Assembly: GCF_009193305.1 (NCBI RefSeq)
Contig: NZ_WBVS01000005.1
Coordinates: forward strand, 62,001 to 126,000
Direction of reading: 5' to 3'
From: Bifidobacterium cebidarum
GTDB lineage: Bacteria > Actinomycetota > Actinomycetes > Actinomycetales > Bifidobacteriaceae
Length of the DNA stretch: 64,000 bases
A model generated the notes under the pieces. That model did not search any database and was not told where the DNA came from. It saw only the letters and a program-made list of their open reading frames with translations. Numbering within the stretch: the stretch's first letter is position 1; the number at the start of each line of letters is the position of its first letter. Shown here piece by piece: positions 54,363-63,100 of this stretch. Made by a program: the position numbers and the translations under genes.

Positions 54363-54977
54363 ATGGCACAGCAAGACATGCACGACGACCCTCAGCAGCT
54401 TGAGTTGCTGAGGGTCGCTCGTATTGGCAAGGCACAGGGTTTGAAGGGCGAGGTTACCGTCCGCCTGTACACCGACGATCCGGAATGGCGGTTTGAACCA
54501 GGCTCCGTGCTCTACGATGCGGACGGCGAGATCGAATACATCGTCGAGAATTCACGCACGTTCAAGGACCGTTGGATCATCAAATTCGAGGGAACCGATG
54601 ATCGCACCGCCGCCGAGGCATTGAACGGCATTGAACTCTATGGCGAAGCCGATGACCCGGAGGAGATGCTGGAGGCCGACGAATGGTATCCGAAGGACCT
54701 CATCGGTCTGGAGGCACGACTGGCCGAAGGCAACGGATTGGGACTGCCCGCCGGCCAGGTGGTCGGCAAGGTGGTCGATGTAGTCGACTCCCCCGCCCAG
54801 TCACTGTTGAAGATTCGTCTGACTGAGCCTGTGGTAACCGGACAGAATTCCAAGGGCGAGGATGTGGTCGAGAAGACCGCACTGGTCCCGTTCGTGGAGC
54901 AGCTGGTTCCGGAAATCGACCTGGATGAGCAATATCTGACAATCGACCCGCCCGGCGGTCTGATTCCCGGACTGTGA
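54363..54977 (+). CDS. rimM: Ribosome maturation factor RimM
   Basis: A 204-residue RimM that binds S19 during 30S assembly. The N-terminal barrel contains LLRVARIGKAQGLKGEVTVR (TDDPEWRFEPGSVLY follows), and the PRC barrel contains WYPKDLIGLEARLAEGNGLG and VVDVVDSPAQSLLKI. It ends with LTIDPPGGLIPGL. AAGGTAAAGTTCACAGC precedes ATG 54363. The usual trmD and rplS neighbours are not next to it here; rplS is far away at 15.7 kb. Confidence 0.95.
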   Translation: MAQQDMHDDPQQLELLRVARIGKAQGLKGEVTVRLYTDDPEWRFEPGSVLYDADGEIEYIVENSRTFKDRWIIKFEGTDDRTAAEALNGIELYGEADDPEEMLEADEWYPKDLIGLEARLAEGNGLGLPAGQVVGKVVDVVDSPAQSLLKIRLTEPVVTGQNSKGEDVVEKTALVPFVEQLVPEIDLDEQYLTIDPPGGLIPGL

Positions 54978-54984
54978 AAAACAG

Positions 54985-55038
54985 CGCAATAAGTAACGCT
55001 GAACGTGGCCCAAGTCACGTTCAGCGTTACTTATTGCG
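54985..55038. terminator. Perfect 23-bp inverted repeat after rimM
   Basis: Positions 54985-55007 are the exact reverse complement of 55016-55038, with an 8-base loop GCCCAAGT. It starts 8 bp past the rimM stop. No T run follows, but a two-way terminator role fits its place between convergent genes. Confidence 0.7.
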
Positions 55039-55053
55039 AAGCGACACATATCT

Positions 55054-55098
55054 CGTGAAAAAGGCACGCTGAGTCACTCTCAGCGTGCCTTTTTCACG
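55054..55098. terminator. Perfect 20-bp inverted repeat before the aldo/keto reductase stop
   Basis: Positions 55054-55073 (CGTGAAAAAGGCACGCTGAG) and 55079-55098 are exact reverse complements around TCACT. It holds A and T runs on both sides of the stem, which suits bidirectional termination. Confidence 0.75.
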
Positions 55099-55104
55099 GA
55101 ACAA

Positions 55105-55971
55105 TCAACCGAGCTTGGCCAGTTCCTCGGGGCTGAGCTCCAATTGGTCAGCCTTCAGGGAGTCGAGGATAGTTTCGGGGCGGTGGGCGCCCGGAATCAC
55201 GAACATGTGGTTGCCCTTGGCGAGCTCCCAAGCCAGCACCACCTGCTGGTAGCTCACACCGTGCGCGGCGGCCACTTCGCGGAATGGATCAAACTTGGAC
55301 TCGTCATACGGGTGGCGATAGCCGCCGAGCGGGCTCCAGCACACGAAGGCGAGGCCGAGTTTGGCGCAGTAGTCAAGCGTGTCCTGGGTTTCCAGGTGAA
55401 TCGGCGAATACTGGTTCTGTACAGCCACGAGTTTGTCGCCCAGAATGGAACGGGCGATGTCGATCTGCTCGATGGAGGCATTGGAGACGCCGGCCACGCG
55501 GGCCACGCCCTCGTCCACCAGCTGCTTCAACGCCTCGATGGACTCGTTGTACGGCACTTCCGGGTCATGACGGTGCAGGTACAGCAGGTCGATGGTGTCT
55601 ACGCCGAGCGCCATGGCGGACTGCTTGCCGTATTCGATCAGGTGCTCGGGCTTGCCGTCGCGCGGCCACAACGGCTCACCGTTCTCGCCCCACACACGGC
55701 GCAGACCGATCTTGGTGGCCACGGTGACCTCGTTGCGTGGGCCCTTCCACGTGGCGAGCGCCTCACGCACCAGCTTCTCGCCGGTCTGCTCCTCCTCGCC
55801 CGGCGTGTAGTAGGCCCATGCGGTATCGATATGGCGGCAGCCTGCATCCAAGGAAGCGTGCAGGGTCTCCAAACCAACCTCATGGCCGCGATTGTTTTCG
55901 ATGGTCAGCGGCATTTCGCCGTGGCCGATGGCGGTGGTGGAGAACGGACCAAGATTACGGAACAGCGCCAT
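55105..55971 (-). CDS. Aldo/keto reductase
   Basis: A 288-residue TIM-barrel oxidoreductase. The catalytic block DAGCRHIDTAWAYYTPGEEE (tyrosine near 60), VATKIGLRRVWGENGEPLWP, LLYLHRHDPEVPYNESI and the C-terminal NHMFVIPGAHRPETILDSLK define it as an AKR of the DkgA/YdbC-like group. It probably reduces aldehydes with NADPH. It starts at 55971 after AAAGGAGTCATT, facing away from the glycosyltransferase cluster. Confidence 0.92.
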   Translation of the reverse strand: MALFRNLGPFSTTAIGHGEMPLTIENNRGHEVGLETLHASLDAGCRHIDTAWAYYTPGEEEQTGEKLVREALATWKGPRNEVTVATKIGLRRVWGENGEPLWPRDGKPEHLIEYGKQSAMALGVDTIDLLYLHRHDPEVPYNESIEALKQLVDEGVARVAGVSNASIEQIDIARSILGDKLVAVQNQYSPIHLETQDTLDYCAKLGLAFVCWSPLGGYRHPYDESKFDPFREVAAAHGVSYQQVVLAWELAKGNHMFVIPGAHRPETILDSLKADQLELSPEELAKLG

Positions 55972-55981
55972 AATGACTCCT

Positions 55982-57178
55982 TTAATCTAAGCGACGGATA
56001 ATGCAGGTTCTACTGGTAACTATAAGCCGTAAGCCGCTGCTCACAAGAGCATTCCATGGCAAATATGTCAACGAGCCATATCCCTCAGCCATCGCACGAT
56101 ATGCTGCGCCACCCATGCCTTGCCCCGATGCAACCACCTGAACAATGGATCCGCACGGCTGCGCCACCGATAGCGAAACGCACCCAATACCGCATAAACC
56201 CCTGCATGACGGCATGCCATCGAACAATACGCCGCCACGCACGGCGACAAGTACGGGTGGATGTCCGGCAGCAAATCTTTCAGTTCGGCAAAGAGCCGAT
56301 TCACCCGTTGCGGGGTATGCCTCTCCGCTTTCCTCTTTCCGTTGCAGATACACCGTTCTCATGAGTTTCAGGAACAACACCGTCAGCGTATTGGCGTATT
56401 CCCTTAATATCGAGACATATCCATGATCCAAATAAAAACGCATCTCTACGAGATACACCTGTGCAAGATCCAATTTGCGAACATCATGGATAGCGTGGGT
56501 TATGCCATCAGGATTGTTGTCATAGCAGTACAGCGATCGTTCCAATCCAACAACGATATTCGCCGCATGGAAGAAGCGGAAAAACGTATATCGGTCTTCA
56601 TATAAAAGATTGTCGGGGAAACGCACCGTTTTGCATAAATCGATGCGATACAGACGATTCCAAGCCACCGTATATACGCTGTTGATGATGTCCGCGTGCT
56701 TCAGATATTCGCGTCCGCCGCACACACCGCCATACGGTAACGATTGCGATGTTCTGCCACCCATCGAGACATTGGAATATCCGCAAATGACCAAATCGGC
56801 GTGATACCGTATAGCGGCATCGACCATTGCACCCGCATATTCAGGAGCAAGCCAATCGTCGCTATCAACGAAACATAGAAATGCGCCATGCGCATGATCG
56901 ACGCCAGCGTTTCGCGCAGCGGATAGTCCCTGATTACGCTGATGAATCACTGTGATCCGCACATCCCGGGCACCCCATACGTCGCATAACCGCGATGAGC
57001 CGTCAGTCGATCCGTCATCGACGAGAATGATTTCCAAGTGACGATATGTTTGGCGCACAATACTCCGCATGCAGCGGTCGAGCGTACGCACAACGTTATA
57101 GACCGGCACAACAACACTGACCAACGGCTCGGCCGTGCGGCCAGCGTTGCGAACATTCTCTCCCTCACCTTTGCTCAT
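55982..57178 (-). pseudogene. Glycosyltransferase family 2 gene, likely frameshifted near its 3' end
   Basis: The first ~290 residues are a GT2 enzyme: PLVSVVVPVYNVVRTLDRCM, EIILVDDGSTDGSSRLC, AFLCFVDSDDWLAPEYAGAM. After YLQRK, near 56305-56345, the reading frame loses family character and becomes Cys/Gly/Arg-rich, ending at 55982. The expected continuation is in another frame: NRLFAELKDLLPDIHPYLSP to DMAR, ending at 56068. So a +1/-1 change has occurred, or there is a sequencing error. ATG 57178 overlaps the flippase stop (ATGA). It would add a sugar to a surface glycan. Confidence 0.75.
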
Positions 57179-58752
57179 GACCACCCCTTCGCCATGCCCA
57201 AACGCTGCCTGAGCATCGCAATCACACGACGGCGGTCATCGGAGCGAAGCAGAACAAGCCAATCGGCAGCGGCGACAAGCGACATGCATACCATGCTCAT
57301 TACCGCAAACGTCGCCCACCCATTCACCGAAATCCATCGCCCCACGATGAGCCGGAACGCAACGGCCACTATCAAAGCCAACGCCGTGGCGCCGAATTGC
57401 CGGATATACAGCGGAATAAAGTATCCGCGCTTCAATTCAAGGCATCGGGCCGCGTAGCCGGCCACGAATATCACATTCGTAGCTATGTCGAATACCGGTT
57501 GCATAACGGCAATCGCGATGATCGCCCATTTCGGGAGCAACAGCGAGAAGCCACACATCGATATCAGGCAAAGCACGCCGGACCCGAGCCACACCAGCGA
57601 GTAGGTGCGCAGCTTGTTCAACATGAGCGGTAGATTCTGCAATGTCATGGAGATGCCGGATGTCAGGAAACCCGCGGATGAGCACACCATCAGTACATAG
57701 AGCAATGAATCATCCTGCCCCGGTTGCCACAGCCGGAGAAAATCCCAGCCCATAACAACCGTGGTCACAAAAGCGAGGTCTGCGAAGAAACCGCAGATAT
57801 GCATGCAATACACTAATTCGCGAATCAACAAATCGATGCGACGCTGCGCATAATATTGCATCTGCGGGGCCGAGAAAATATAGGAAATACGGCCTATAAG
57901 CCCGTTCAGCACCGATGGAATCGTCTGCGCCACGGACAGCATGCCCATCAGATACGGTCCGGTCATGAGATTGGCGATGAGCAGTCGCACGCCGCTGCTC
58001 ATGATCTGCTGCATTTTGATCACCACATTCCAGATGCCGGCGGCGACCATTTCCGTCAATGGTTTCCAGGAGACGAAACGCATGTTGAACTTCAGATCAG
58101 GCAGAATCCGACGCTTGCCATACCAGGAAAGCGCCGCAATCGTGAGGCTCATCACGCATCCGGCCATCCCCACGTACACGATATTCGCCGGGAATAATCC
58201 GAACAACGCGAGCAGCATCGCCAGGCGGGCAAGCGTGCCTATCAGATTGATCAGGCTGGTGATGTACAGCATATTGCCGATGAACATGGCCACGCCATAC
58301 ACGGAACTTATCGCGGAAATAACGAATACCAGCAGCGAGCAGGCGAACAATGCCTTGACATCGGCAAGAAGGGCCGCTGGGATGCGAATGAAAAGCTCCA
58401 ACATGGTCAGAGGCGGGATCGTCAGGGCGATTACCACTCCGGACATGGCCATATTCGCGATAATCGTCGATGAATAATACCGCAACGCCTGTTTGGCGTC
58501 GCCCCGATGATAGGCAACGGTGATGAATCGTGAAGCGACTGAATTCAGGGCTATGGTCAGCAGAGACGCGTAATCCATAAGGCTATTGACCAGGCCGGTG
58601 AATCCGTAGGCCTCCACGCCCACTTTGGCAACCACGTATGGAGGCAGCACCATTCCTATGGCGATGCTCACGGCAAAGGCGGCGATAGTGGCCGACATGT
58701 TCAGCATGGTTTGCCAGTGAGTATTGATTTTGCCCGTACCCTGGCCCGTCAT
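57175..58752 (-). CDS. Polysaccharide flippase (Wzx/MATE-like membrane protein)
   Basis: A 525-residue protein with about 12-14 transmembrane segments, starting MTGQGTGKINTHWQTMLNMS with the LPPYVVAKVGVEAYGFTGLV region typical of oligosaccharide flippases. No catalytic motif is expected. It would move lipid-linked glycans across the membrane. GAGGCGACAATC precedes ATG 58752. It begins 10 bp after the GT4 stop and its stop overlaps the GT2 start (57175-57178). Confidence 0.85.
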   Translation of the reverse strand: MTGQGTGKINTHWQTMLNMSATIAAFAVSIAIGMVLPPYVVAKVGVEAYGFTGLVNSLMDYASLLTIALNSVASRFITVAYHRGDAKQALRYYSSTIIANMAMSGVVIALTIPPLTMLELFIRIPAALLADVKALFACSLLVFVISAISSVYGVAMFIGNMLYITSLINLIGTLARLAMLLALFGLFPANIVYVGMAGCVMSLTIAALSWYGKRRILPDLKFNMRFVSWKPLTEMVAAGIWNVVIKMQQIMSSGVRLLIANLMTGPYLMGMLSVAQTIPSVLNGLIGRISYIFSAPQMQYYAQRRIDLLIRELVYCMHICGFFADLAFVTTVVMGWDFLRLWQPGQDDSLLYVLMVCSSAGFLTSGISMTLQNLPLMLNKLRTYSLVWLGSGVLCLISMCGFSLLLPKWAIIAIAVMQPVFDIATNVIFVAGYAARCLELKRGYFIPLYIRQFGATALALIVAVAFRLIVGRWISVNGWATFAVMSMVCMSLVAAADWLVLLRSDDRRRVIAMLRQRLGMAKGWS

Positions 58753-58762
58753 GATTGTCGCC

Positions 58763-60055
58763 TCACTCGGCAGAAGGCCTGACAGATGAATGCAGATAGT
58801 TCATCAGTTGCGCCATGGTCTCCTCATCGCTGTGCGCGATGGTTTTCAGATGTTCGCTGATCTTCTCCCGCTGCTCCGGCGAAGAGGCCAGGCGCAGTAT
58901 CTCGTTGGCGAAGGCCTCGGGATCCAACGGGCACAATATGCCGGTCACGCCATGTTCGATCTGCTCGCTCATCGCCGGTATATCCGTGGCAATCACTGGC
59001 TTATTCAGCACCAATGCCTCTTGCACGGCCAGTCCGAATCCTTCGCTTCTGGAAGGTTGCACATAAAGGTCCGCATGTTTGACATATGGCATGGGGTTTG
59101 CCATATCACCGCACAGTATGAAGGATTCTTCCAGATGCAGCCGGCGTATTCTGCGCTCCAGTGGCTTGCTGTAGTATCCTCCTCCCATCACATACCAGGT
59201 AAAGGCAAGGCCGCGGTCACGCAGCAATGCGGCCGCATCGATGGCGATGTCCAGTCCTTTGATTTTGTCCAGCCTGGCAACGGTCACGATATGCAGATCA
59301 TTCGCATCGCGCCACTGGGGCATATATTGGGCTGCTCGTTGCCTGATGCCATCCGCATCAATGAGGTTGTACAGCACTCGGGTTTTATCGGCGTATTGGG
59401 GCCATGTTGCATCAACGGCCTCTTTCAACTCACGTGAGACGCAGAATATGGTGTCGAAATCCGGAGCCAGATCACGAAATGCAAACCTGAGATGAAGATG
59501 TGCATGGAGCCATACCGCTTTTAACGGAGCCGATAGGCACGACGCCGCAGCCATCGATATTCCCGGCCCCGTGAAACCCAGAACGGCATCAAAGGAATCC
59601 TGAGGCAGCCCCGTTACATGATGCATGGCATAGACTTCAGACCACCACGCTGGCCGAACGCCGAACACCATCGCCGCCGCTTTAATGCAACGAGCAATCA
59701 ATCTGAAGATTCGCGGCGTTGACTGCCAATTGAGGCCAGACATCATGTCGGTAAAGAATGTATCGGAATGAAGGTAATGCACACGCACCCCTTCCGGAAT
59801 CAGATCCCGAATCGTATGCCGTTCATCGGCGCATACGATCACATCAACATCGTGACCATGATCGCGTAGCATTTTCAACAACCGAAATAAGGCGGATTCA
59901 GCGCCACCTCGCACATTCAATGTGCAGCACACTGCGATACGCAGGGCATTGCCTTGCGATGAATCAAAAGGAACGCCCCGCCGAACCGCAACCCGATAGA
60001 TTTGAACGTCACTGTTCATACAACCACCATCCCAAATAAGGGGTAAGAGCACCAT
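58763..60055 (-). CDS. Glycosyltransferase family 4
   Basis: A 430-residue GT-B enzyme. The N-terminal NVRGGAESALFRLLKMLRDH and the C-terminal donor-binding region VQPSRSEGFGLAVQEALVL (about residue 345) with the conserved EX7E pattern identify GT4. The start MVLLPLIWDGG at 60055 is chosen because of an AAGGGGGG site; MNSDVQIY at 60019 is possible. A promoter lies just upstream (TTTACC - 16 bp - TATAAC at about 60097-60070). It is the first gene of a three-gene glycan cassette. Confidence 0.9.
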   Translation of the reverse strand: MVLLPLIWDGGCMNSDVQIYRVAVRRGVPFDSSQGNALRIAVCCTLNVRGGAESALFRLLKMLRDHGHDVDVIVCADERHTIRDLIPEGVRVHYLHSDTFFTDMMSGLNWQSTPRIFRLIARCIKAAAMVFGVRPAWWSEVYAMHHVTGLPQDSFDAVLGFTGPGISMAAASCLSAPLKAVWLHAHLHLRFAFRDLAPDFDTIFCVSRELKEAVDATWPQYADKTRVLYNLIDADGIRQRAAQYMPQWRDANDLHIVTVARLDKIKGLDIAIDAAALLRDRGLAFTWYVMGGGYYSKPLERRIRRLHLEESFILCGDMANPMPYVKHADLYVQPSRSEGFGLAVQEALVLNKPVIATDIPAMSEQIEHGVTGILCPLDPEAFANEILRLASSPEQREKISEHLKTIAHSDEETMAQLMNYLHSSVRPSAE

Positions 60056-60069
60056 TATATCCCCCCTTA

Positions 60070-60097
60070 AATCGTTATAGTACGGGGGTGTTAACGG
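60070..60097 (-). promoter_or_regulatory. Promoter of the glycan cassette
   Basis: On the minus strand TTTACC and TATAAC are 16 bp apart, directly after the pilin terminator and about 15 bp before the GT4 start at 60055. Confidence 0.5.
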
Positions 60098-60103
60098 TAA
60101 AAC

Positions 60104-60137
60104 AATGGGTGCCCTCCCAGTCGAGAGGACACCCATT
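60104..60137 (-). terminator. Terminator of the pilin gene
   Basis: On the minus strand AATGGGTGTCCTC pairs with GAGGGCACCCATT (one G-T pair), followed by GTTTTACC. It lies 28 bp past the pilin stop at 60166 and upstream of the glycan-cassette promoter. Confidence 0.75.
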
Positions 60138-60165
60138 GCCCGCGGCTTATATGCAGTCTATCGGG

Positions 60166-63100
60166 TTACTTGCAGTGCTTGCCGCGGAAGGCCGCCATAT
60201 CCCCTTCGCGCTTGCGGCGAATGGCGATGATCATCAGTCCGCCACCAAGCATGGCCAGCGCAAGCGCCGCAACGGCCGCCGTGTTGGAGCCGGTGTCGGA
60301 CAGCGGTGGCGTGTAGGTGTTTTCGAAGGCGGGGGTCTTGTGGTCGAGGCCGAGCAGACCGGAGGAATACGTGGCCGTTGCGGTCATCGTACCGTTGAGA
60401 TTGTCGGCCACGGTGACCTTGGCGGTGTACACGGTCTTGTCGTACGAGATGCCTTGCGCATCGCCGGCGGCCTCTCGAATCGTGTACTTGTACTCCCCGG
60501 CCTTCTCGAATGTGATCGGCTTGAAGGCGATGGTACCGTGGGCGGTGTTCTTCGCCTGCTGGAGCGTCTTGCCGTCGGCATCGCGCAGCTCGAACGTGAA
60601 CTCGCCATCCTTCAACGCACGGCCCTTCAGCGCCTTGGTGGCATTGAAGGTGAACTCCGTAGGAACCGGAACGTAGGCGTTGGCGAACACCGCATCCTTG
60701 TCGCTCACTGCGGCAAGGACCGGCTGTTCAGAGCCATCGGTGGGTGCCATGCGCGCGATGTGATGCGTGGCGCTCATCGTGCCGTCGTGGTTATCCACCA
60801 CAGTGACGGTGGCCGCATAGACCGTATCGTCATAGGTCACACCACCCAAGTTGCCAGCAACTTCACGCACGGTGTACGCGTAGGTGCCGGGCTTGCTATA
60901 GGTGATTGTGCCGAATGCGATCTTGCCGTCCTTGCCGTTCGTGACGGTCTTCGCACCGTTCTTCGCGCCTTCCGGCAGCGGGGCGTCCGCCCCACCGGTA
61001 AGCGTGAACGTGAACTCACCCTTGTTGAGCGCGCGACCGCTGAGCTTCTTCGTGAACTTGAAGGCATCGGTAGCCTTACCAGCGGAGTATGCGTTCGTGA
61101 AGGCGAACAACGCTCCAGAAACCGGATCGGTGGTGGCACTCAAGGTGCCGTCGCCATTGTCGTGCAGCGTGACAGTGAAGGTACGGGTAAGGTTGGCGTC
61201 ATTGGTGACGCCTGCCACCTTGCCGGATTCGGTGACCGTATAGGTGAACTTGCGTTCGGTCTGGCCATCGAGGTCGGCGAAGTGGTAGACCACCTTGCCG
61301 AAGTCCACGTTGCCGGCCTCGTCATTGGAGACTTCCACCTTGCCGTTCTTCGCGCCTTCCGGCATCGGGGCCGGCTTGGAGGAATCCGCGGCGTCCACGC
61401 CGGTAAGCGTGAAGGTGAACTTGCCCTTGAGCTGGGAGAGCGTGGTGGCGTAGTCGCCATCATCGAGCAACTTCACACCCTTGAGCTCAATCGGAGTGGA
61501 GTCCATGGTGGTGTAGTTGTTCTCGAACGTGAGGCTGTTGTCCTCGCCGAGACCACTGGTGGTGAGCGTGAGCGTGCCGTTGTGATCCTTATCCTCCACG
61601 TTCACGGTGAACGTGCTGGTACGGGTCACGGCGCTCACGCCACCAGGCAGACCTTCCTCGGATTCCACCACAGTGTAAGTGTGATTGCCGAGGTTGGCGA
61701 GCGTGTAGCTCAGTGGCTTGTCGAAGGTAATCGTGCCGGAGGCATCATTGGTGCCGGTGGCGACTGGGTCGCCAGTGACACCCGTACCTTCGTAGACGTT
61801 GAAGGTGAATACATCGTCGGCGGTCAGCGCACGGCCTTCGAGCGTCTTGGTGCCGGTGAGCGTGAGCTGGGCGGAAGCGGCGTACGTGTTTTCGAAGGAG
61901 AACAGGTTGGCCGTGTCTCCCGGCTCAGTGGTCACCTTGAGCGCACCGGTGCCGTTGTCTGCAACCGTAACCGTGAAGGTCTTGACTACAGCGGCATCAT
62001 TGGTCACGCCGTCCGCAGCACCGCTCTCCGCGACCTCGTAGGTGAAGGTCTTGGAGCGAGTGCCGTCGGCCGCTGGCGCGGCATCCGCCAAATCGGCAAG
62101 CGTATAGTGCAACGCACCGAAGTTCACGGTGCCAGCCGCGGTGTTCCGCGCGACGAGCGATTCCTTGGTCTCGAGCGTTCCGGAATCGCCCGCAACACGG
62201 ATGGGTGCGCCGTCCTTGCCCGTGAGCGTGAACGTGAACTTGCCGCCGAAGTCGGCCGTGTAGTCCTTGCCGTCATCACCCTTCACCGACTTGGTGCCAG
62301 CGACGGCAAGCAAGCCAGCTGCGTCATAGGTATTGGTGAACAGAGCCACTGAATCGCCGGTGGCATTCACCGTTTCCGCGCTTCCGTTCCGCTGGGAGAC
62401 CGGTTCCATGGCGACCGCGGAGCTGAGCTTGCCCTTACCGTTGTCGGTAACGGTGACTGTGGCACGATACCAGTCGGCGGAGTAGGAGACGCCAGGCAGC
62501 GCGTGCTCAGGCTTGACTTCGCTGATGGTGTACGTGTAGATGCCGGCCTTCGTGTAAGTCATTCGGCCGAAGCCGAACGACTTGCCGTCGGTGGCGTCAT
62601 GCGTGAGTACACCATTTCGAGCGCCGTCAGGCATTGGTACGTCATTCTTGGCCACATTCGTGCCGTGGTCGGCAAGCGTACCGCCCACCGCCTCAAGCTT
62701 GAACGTGAACGAATCACCGTCTCGCCAGTCGCGGCCTTCAAGCTGCTTCTGTGCATGCAGCTCGGCCGTGGCGCGAGTGACGCTCGGCACTGGCGGCGTG
62801 TAGGTGTTGGCGAACACCGCATCCTTGTCCTTCACCGGAGTGGAGGCAGCTGATGCCGTACGCATAATCTGATGCGTGGCGGTCATCGTGCCGTCGTGGT
62901 TATCCACCACGGTGACGATGACGGTATACACAGTGTCGTCATAGGTCACGCCGCTCAGGTCGCCGGCGGTTTCACGTACGGTGTACGTGTAGACGCCGGG
63001 CTTGGTATAGGTGATCTTACCGAAGGCAATCTTACCGTCCTTGTCGTTCGTGACGGTCTTGATACCGTTCGTTGCACCTTCCGGCAGCGGAGCGTCCGTT

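Noticed and set aside
60088..62352. 754-codon plus-strand frame across the pilin gene
   Set aside because: It is the antisense of the repeat domains; the product has repetitive Arg/Gly/Val content and the pilin reading has clear family features.
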